Shown: piece after piece, positions 60,368-64,000 of the stretch
Numbering within the stretch: position 1 is the stretch's first letter
Layout of the letters: each line of letters opens with the position of its first letter
Position numbers and translations under genes: made by a program
DNA from: CAMDBL01 sp964498125
GTDB taxonomy: Bacteria; Pseudomonadota; Alphaproteobacteria; Rhizobiales; Hyphomicrobiaceae
Reading direction: 5' to 3'
Length of the DNA: 64,000 nucleotides
Assembly (NCBI GenBank): GCA_964498125.1
Contig: CAZCGE010000079.1
Span: forward strand, 1 to 64,000
Notes under the pieces: model-generated
What the model saw: the letters and a program-made list of their open reading frames with translations, nothing else
Database searches by the model: none
What the model was told of the DNA's origin: nothing

Positions 60368-60462
60368 GTAGGTTGGGTTGAGGCCGTCTTCAGGCCGAAG
60401 CCCAACGTGGCTGGATCGTCACGCCGTTGGGCTTCGCGCGAAGAGCGCTCAACCCAACCTAC
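60368..60462. repeat. 95-bp nested inverted-repeat element between dnaB and alr
   Basis: Outer perfect 15-bp arms GTAGGTTGGGTTGAG (60368-60382) and CTCAACCCAACCTAC (60448-60462); inner perfect 12-bp arms CGAAGCCCAACG (60396-60407) and CGTTGGGCTTCG (60425-60436). The outer sequence belongs to a palindromic family found across bacteria. It lies 9 bp after the dnaB stop and 15 bp before the alr start codon. Probably a MITE/REP-like insertion, or a folded mRNA segment. Confidence 0.8.
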
Positions 60463-60477
60463 GGCGCGGTGCTTCCC

Positions 60478-61614
60478 ATGATCGCGCCGCCATTCGAGTT
60501 CGACCACGAACGGATTCCGGCGCGCGCGACCGGCGTCATCGTCATCGATCTCAACCAGATTCGCGCCAACTGGCGAGCCCTGGCCGACATGGTCGCGCCG
60601 GCCGAATGCGCGGCAGTGGTGAAAGCGGATGCCTATGGCCTCGGCGCTGCTCACATTATCCCGGCCCTCGTCTCTGAGGGGTGCCGCACCTTCTTTGTCG
60701 CGACCGCCGATGAAGCCGATCAGGCGCGGCGGCTGGCGCCACAAGCGGTAATCTACGTGCTGGATGGCAGTCTCGACAGCGCTTTTCTTGCTTCGATCGA
60801 TGCGCGGCCCGTGCTCAGCGACGAATGGGAGCTGGGGACGTGGTCGACGCGGTGCCAGGTCTCTGGCCAACGCCTTCCAGCGGCTCTACAGATTGAGACG
60901 GGACTCAACCGTCGCGGCATGGCGCCGGAAAGACTCGACGGCGCACTGACAAATGTCGAGTTCACACTTGTCATGAGCCACCTCGCCTGCGCCGACGACC
61001 CCGCCCATCCGATGAACCGGCAGCAGCTCGACGCATTCAATACCGCGCGCGCCCTGCTTCCTCCCGCACCCGCCAGCCTCGCTGCCTCCGATGGCCTGAT
61101 GCTCGGCAAGGTCTACCACTTCGAAATGGTTCGGCCAGGCTACGCCCTCTACGGCGGGCAAGCGGTGGGTGCGGCCAGGGCACCAGTCGAACCCGTCGTC
61201 CGCGCCTATGCGCGCATCCTGCAGATCAGCGACGTGCAGCCTGGACAGGTCGTCGGCTATTCGGCCACATGGACGGCTCGGATGCCATCACGGATCGCCA
61301 CCATCGCCGCAGGCTATGCCGACGGCGTGTTCAGACATGCCAGCGGCAGCGATGGCCGGCCGGGCGGCGTGGTCGCCATGAGCGGTAAGCTGTGCCCCAT
61401 CGTCGGCCGGGTCTCCATGGACCTCGTCACCGTCGACGTCAGTGGCTGTGCTGATGCCGTGGCTTGTTGGGACTCGCCCAATGGCTGGGTCGAGTTGATT
61501 GGACCGAACATCACCATCGAGCAGGTTGGCGCCCGTGCCGGCAGCATCGGCTACGAGGTGTTGACGCGACTGGGCCGGCGATTCCATCGGATTTATCTGG
61601 GGGAGAGGGCATGA
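60478..61614 (+). CDS. alr: Alanine racemase
   Basis: A 378-residue PLP enzyme. ATG at 60478 follows the repeat. Catalytic Lys in AVVKADAYGLGA near the N-terminus and catalytic Tyr in VVGYSATWTARMPSRIATIAAGYADG; PLP phosphate site and GRVSMDLVTVDVSG present. Makes D-alanine for peptidoglycan. Ends 3 bp before radA, likely cotranscribed. Confidence 0.95.
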   Translation: MIAPPFEFDHERIPARATGVIVIDLNQIRANWRALADMVAPAECAAVVKADAYGLGAAHIIPALVSEGCRTFFVATADEADQARRLAPQAVIYVLDGSLDSAFLASIDARPVLSDEWELGTWSTRCQVSGQRLPAALQIETGLNRRGMAPERLDGALTNVEFTLVMSHLACADDPAHPMNRQQLDAFNTARALLPPAPASLAASDGLMLGKVYHFEMVRPGYALYGGQAVGAARAPVEPVVRAYARILQISDVQPGQVVGYSATWTARMPSRIATIAAGYADGVFRHASGSDGRPGGVVAMSGKLCPIVGRVSMDLVTVDVSGCADAVACWDSPNGWVELIGPNITIEQVGARAGSIGYEVLTRLGRRFHRIYLGERA

Positions 61615-61617
61615 CGC

Positions 61618-63000
61618 ATGGCTAAACCCGCCAAATCCTCCTTCGTCTGCCAGAGCTGCGGCGCCGTCTCCAACCGCTGGGCGGGCAAGTGCATCAGCTG
61701 CAACGAGTGGAACACCATCGCCGAAGAGGCCAGCGCCGTGGCGCCGGTGCCAGGCTCCGGCCTCACCCGGTCGAGCCGTGGCCGCGCCGTGGCGCTGGAA
61801 TCGCTCACAGGCAAGAGCGAGGAAGCGCCGCGCTTTTCCACCGGCATGGCCGAGCTCGATCGCGTCACCGGCGGCGGCATCGTACCGGGCTCGGCGCTAT
61901 TGATCGGCGGCGAGCCGGGCATCGGCAAGTCGACGCTGCTGCTGCAACTGTCCGCCGCCGTCGCCAACGCCGGGCGCCGATCGATCTATTTCTCCGGCGA
62001 GGAGGCTACCGCGCAAGTGCGACTGCGGGCCGAGCGGCTGGGGCTGGCCAAGGCGCCCGTGGGGCTAGCCGCGGAGACCAACCTGTCGAGCATCCTGGCG
62101 ACGCTGTCGGAGGGCAAGCGGCCCGATCTGATCGTCGTCGATTCGATCCAGACGCTGTGGGCCGATGCGCTCGAGGCCGCGCCCGGCACGGTGAGCCAGG
62201 TGCGAGCCTCCACGCAGTCGCTGATCCGCTTCGCCAAGACCGCCGGCAGCGCGCTGCTGCTGGTCGGCCACGTCACCAAGGACGGCCAGATCGCCGGCCC
62301 GAAAGTGATCGAGCACATGGTCGACACCGTGCTGTATTTCGAGGGCGACAGCGGCCATCCTTATCGCATCCTGCGCGCCGTCAAGAACCGATTCGGGCCG
62401 ACCGACGAGATCGGCGTGTTCGAGATGGTACAGCTGGGCCTGCGCGAGGTGGCCAATCCGTCCGAGCTGTTCCTGGGCGACCGCGACGCCAAGAGCCCAG
62501 GGGCTGCCGTATTCGCCGGCATTGAAGGTACGCGCCCGCTGCTGGTGGAAATCCAGGCGCTGGTGGCGCATTCCGGGCTTGGCACGCCGCGCCGCGCGGT
62601 GGTCGGCTGGGACACCAATCGCCTCAACATGCTGCTGGCGGTGCTGGAGGCGCGCTGTGGCGTCTCCTTCTCCCAACACGATGTCTATCTGAACGTTGCC
62701 GGCGGGTTGAAAATCACCGAGCCGGCCGCCGATCTGGCCGCCGCCGCCGCCCTGCTGTCGTCGCTCTCAGGTGCCCCACTGCCCGCCGATCAGGTGTATT
62801 TCGGCGAGATTTCGCTGTCCGGCGCCATCCGGGCCGCCACCCATATGTCGCTGCGCCTCAAGGAGGCCCAGAAACTGGGGTTCCAGCGGGCCATCGTTCC
62901 CGCCGCCGGCGATATCGACGACGCTTCAGCCAAGAAAATGCAGCTTTTCCGCCACGCTCACCTCAAGGAGCTTGCGGCGAAAGTGGAGCCGTGCCAGTGA
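61618..63000 (+). CDS. radA: DNA repair protein RadA
   Basis: A 460-residue protein. Zinc finger CQSCGAVSNRWAGKCISCNEW at the N-terminus; Walker A GGEPGIGKSTLLLQL; the RadA motif KNRFGPTDEIGVFEM; and the Lon-like C-terminal domain with VYFGEISLSGAIRAATHMSLRLKEAQ. Branch migration in recombination repair. Three bases after alr. Confidence 0.97.
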   Translation: MAKPAKSSFVCQSCGAVSNRWAGKCISCNEWNTIAEEASAVAPVPGSGLTRSSRGRAVALESLTGKSEEAPRFSTGMAELDRVTGGGIVPGSALLIGGEPGIGKSTLLLQLSAAVANAGRRSIYFSGEEATAQVRLRAERLGLAKAPVGLAAETNLSSILATLSEGKRPDLIVVDSIQTLWADALEAAPGTVSQVRASTQSLIRFAKTAGSALLLVGHVTKDGQIAGPKVIEHMVDTVLYFEGDSGHPYRILRAVKNRFGPTDEIGVFEMVQLGLREVANPSELFLGDRDAKSPGAAVFAGIEGTRPLLVEIQALVAHSGLGTPRRAVVGWDTNRLNMLLAVLEARCGVSFSQHDVYLNVAGGLKITEPAADLAAAAALLSSLSGAPLPADQVYFGEISLSGAIRAATHMSLRLKEAQKLGFQRAIVPAAGDIDDASAKKMQLFRHAHLKELAAKVEPCQ

Positions 63001-63054
63001 CAATTGGTTACGCGCTCCGTTCGACATGTGCTGCCAATCGGGAACTCTAAGACG

Positions 63055-63699
63055 ATGCTCGGGTTGACGATCGTTGACTTAGCTCTCATTGCCATGGCGC
63101 TCTTGTCGGGGCTGCTGGCCATGTATCGCGGCTTCACCCGTGAAGTGCTGTCGATCACCTCCTGGGCAATGGCCGGCCTGGCGGTGCTCTACTTCATTCA
63201 GAACCACAAGCGGTTCGCCGAAGAAATGGCCGCACAGATGGGCGCGCCGGTGGCGATCGCCCAGATCGTGCTGGGCGCGGTGCTGTTCTTGCTGGTCCTG
63301 GTCGTCGTTCACCTCATCACGGCGCGCATCTCGGATGCCATGCTCGACAGCCGGATTGGCATGATCGACCGCCTCTTCGGCTTCCTGTTTGGTGTTGCCC
63401 GCGGTTATCTGATCATCCTGATTGCCTTCATGGGCTACCAGCTCTGGCAACCCAAGGCCGAGCAGCAGTTTGATTTTGTCGCCAAGGCTGCGTCCCGCAA
63501 CCTGCTGGTGAGTTCAGCCAACGCCTTGCAACCGGTTGTACAGCTCTTCATGGAGAAAGTGCAGAGCAAGACCCGGGGCGAGCAGCCGCAAGGATTCCTC
63601 AATCATCCACAACGCGGCGGCGTGACACTGGTGCGAATGACCGACTATCATGTAACTGTCACGAGTGCGCCCGAATCGCACGCTGGCCGGATCATCTGA
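63055..63699 (+). CDS. cvpA: CvpA family membrane protein
   Basis: A 214-residue membrane protein. ATG at 63055 starts MLGLTIVDLALIAMALLSGLLAMYRGFTREVLSITSW, the CvpA signature; four helices follow, with DRLFGFLFGVARGYLI. The ribosome site is weak (GGGAACTC). CvpA is linked to colicin V production and envelope stress, and is paired with purF, as here. Confidence 0.9.
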   Translation: MLGLTIVDLALIAMALLSGLLAMYRGFTREVLSITSWAMAGLAVLYFIQNHKRFAEEMAAQMGAPVAIAQIVLGAVLFLLVLVVVHLITARISDAMLDSRIGMIDRLFGFLFGVARGYLIILIAFMGYQLWQPKAEQQFDFVAKAASRNLLVSSANALQPVVQLFMEKVQSKTRGEQPQGFLNHPQRGGVTLVRMTDYHVTVTSAPESHAGRII

Positions 63700-63760
63700 T
63701 GATGCAAACGGCGGTGTTGCGCGAGATGTGTACGAAGCGCGGCACGTGCGGGAGACAACC

Positions 63761-64000
63761 ATGGCGACTGATCGGCTCGAACATGATCTGATGTCGCAAG
63801 ACGCGAACCAGTCGCGCTACCAAGATGATCGCCTGCGCGAGGAGTGCGGGGTATTCGGCATCTTCGGGCACCCTGATGCCGCCGCCCTGACGGCGCTTGG
63901 CCTGCACGCGTTGCAGCATCGTGGCCAGGAAGCGGCCGGCATCACCACCTACGAGTCCACCGACAAAGGCGGCCGCTACAACTCCGAACGCCGGCTGGGC
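63761..64000 (+). CDS. purF: Amidophosphoribosyltransferase, N-terminal part (runs off window)
   Basis: The open frame from ATG 63761 has GGGAGA seven bases upstream and is cut by the window end after 80 codons. After a short leader it shows REECGVFGIFGHPDAA, with the N-terminal nucleophile Cys of the glutaminase domain (exposed after cleavage of the leader), and LGLHALQHRGQEAAGITTY, the glutamine-binding segment. First committed step of purine synthesis. Confidence 0.9.
   Translation, partial: MATDRLEHDLMSQDANQSRYQDDRLREECGVFGIFGHPDAAALTALGLHALQHRGQEAAGITTYESTDKGGRYNSERRLG

Overview
The window reads as a chromosomal segment of an alphaproteobacterium, most likely of the Hyphomicrobiales. 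The reasons are the GC-rich codon use, the gene order dnaB - alr - radA - cvpA - purF at the right end, an aerobic-type cobaltochelatase gene (cobT), and families common in that group (HAD-IIA hydrolase next to ispE, DUF2306, DUF6285, phytase-like esterase after cobT). Species cannot be fixed from the sequence alone.

Bases 1 to about 10.3 kb form an accessory, island-like stretch of low gene density. It holds the 3' end of a gene with 15-residue Cys/Ser-rich repeats, a 28-residue membrane peptide, a possible HEPN-type protein facing a two-helix membrane protein, and a plasmid-like pair of DNA-binding genes followed by iteron-like palindromes. After these come an IS30-family insertion sequence with recognisable ends, a decayed membrane-protein fragment, an MFS efflux transporter, a ParD/ParE-type toxin-antitoxin pair and an anchored hypothetical protein. 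A tRNA-Pro(CGG) gene at 10365-10441 has its 3' end facing this stretch and is a plausible island boundary.

From 10.7 kb rightward the DNA is dense and mostly core-like. 10.7-25.4 kb: a fumarylacetoacetase-family hydrolase, a secreted amidohydrolase, a giant 1729-residue calcium-binding RTX/cadherin-type exoprotein, two glycosyltransferases with an Ala/Pro-rich exported protein, methylmalonyl-CoA mutase small subunit and a 2-hydroxyacid dehydrogenase. 25.5-37.9 kb: a PYROXD2-like oxidoreductase, a TetR/DUF2306 divergent pair with two palindromic operators, an SGNH hydrolase, a TPR protein with ispE, a HAD-IIA hydrolase, a membrane protein with a degenerate EAL domain, an omega-aminotransferase and two small secreted proteins. 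38-45.7 kb: cobT with a phytase-like esterase, a CPBP protease, rpmB, a DUF1993 protein, and an overlapping operon of SDR, APH-like kinase and DUF6285 genes.

46-54.8 kb is led by a patatin-like phospholipase and a vitamin B12 acquisition locus: a cobalamin riboswitch, a TonB-dependent receptor, an alpha/beta hydrolase and an ABC importer (binding protein, permease, ATPase) with ATGA overlaps. Together with cobT (corrin cobalt insertion) and the mutase subunit (a B12-dependent enzyme) the window shows uptake, synthesis and use of cobalamin. A HigB/HigA-like toxin-antitoxin locus follows, with a frameshifted toxin and GAATATTC operators. The right end (54.8-64 kb) carries a second PYROXD2-like oxidoreductase, a cupin, an ankyrin-repeat protein, and the replication/housekeeping run dnaB-alr-radA-cvpA-purF, with a 95-bp nested inverted-repeat element inserted between dnaB and alr. 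A GTCTGAC/GTCAGAC palindrome family recurs at three places.
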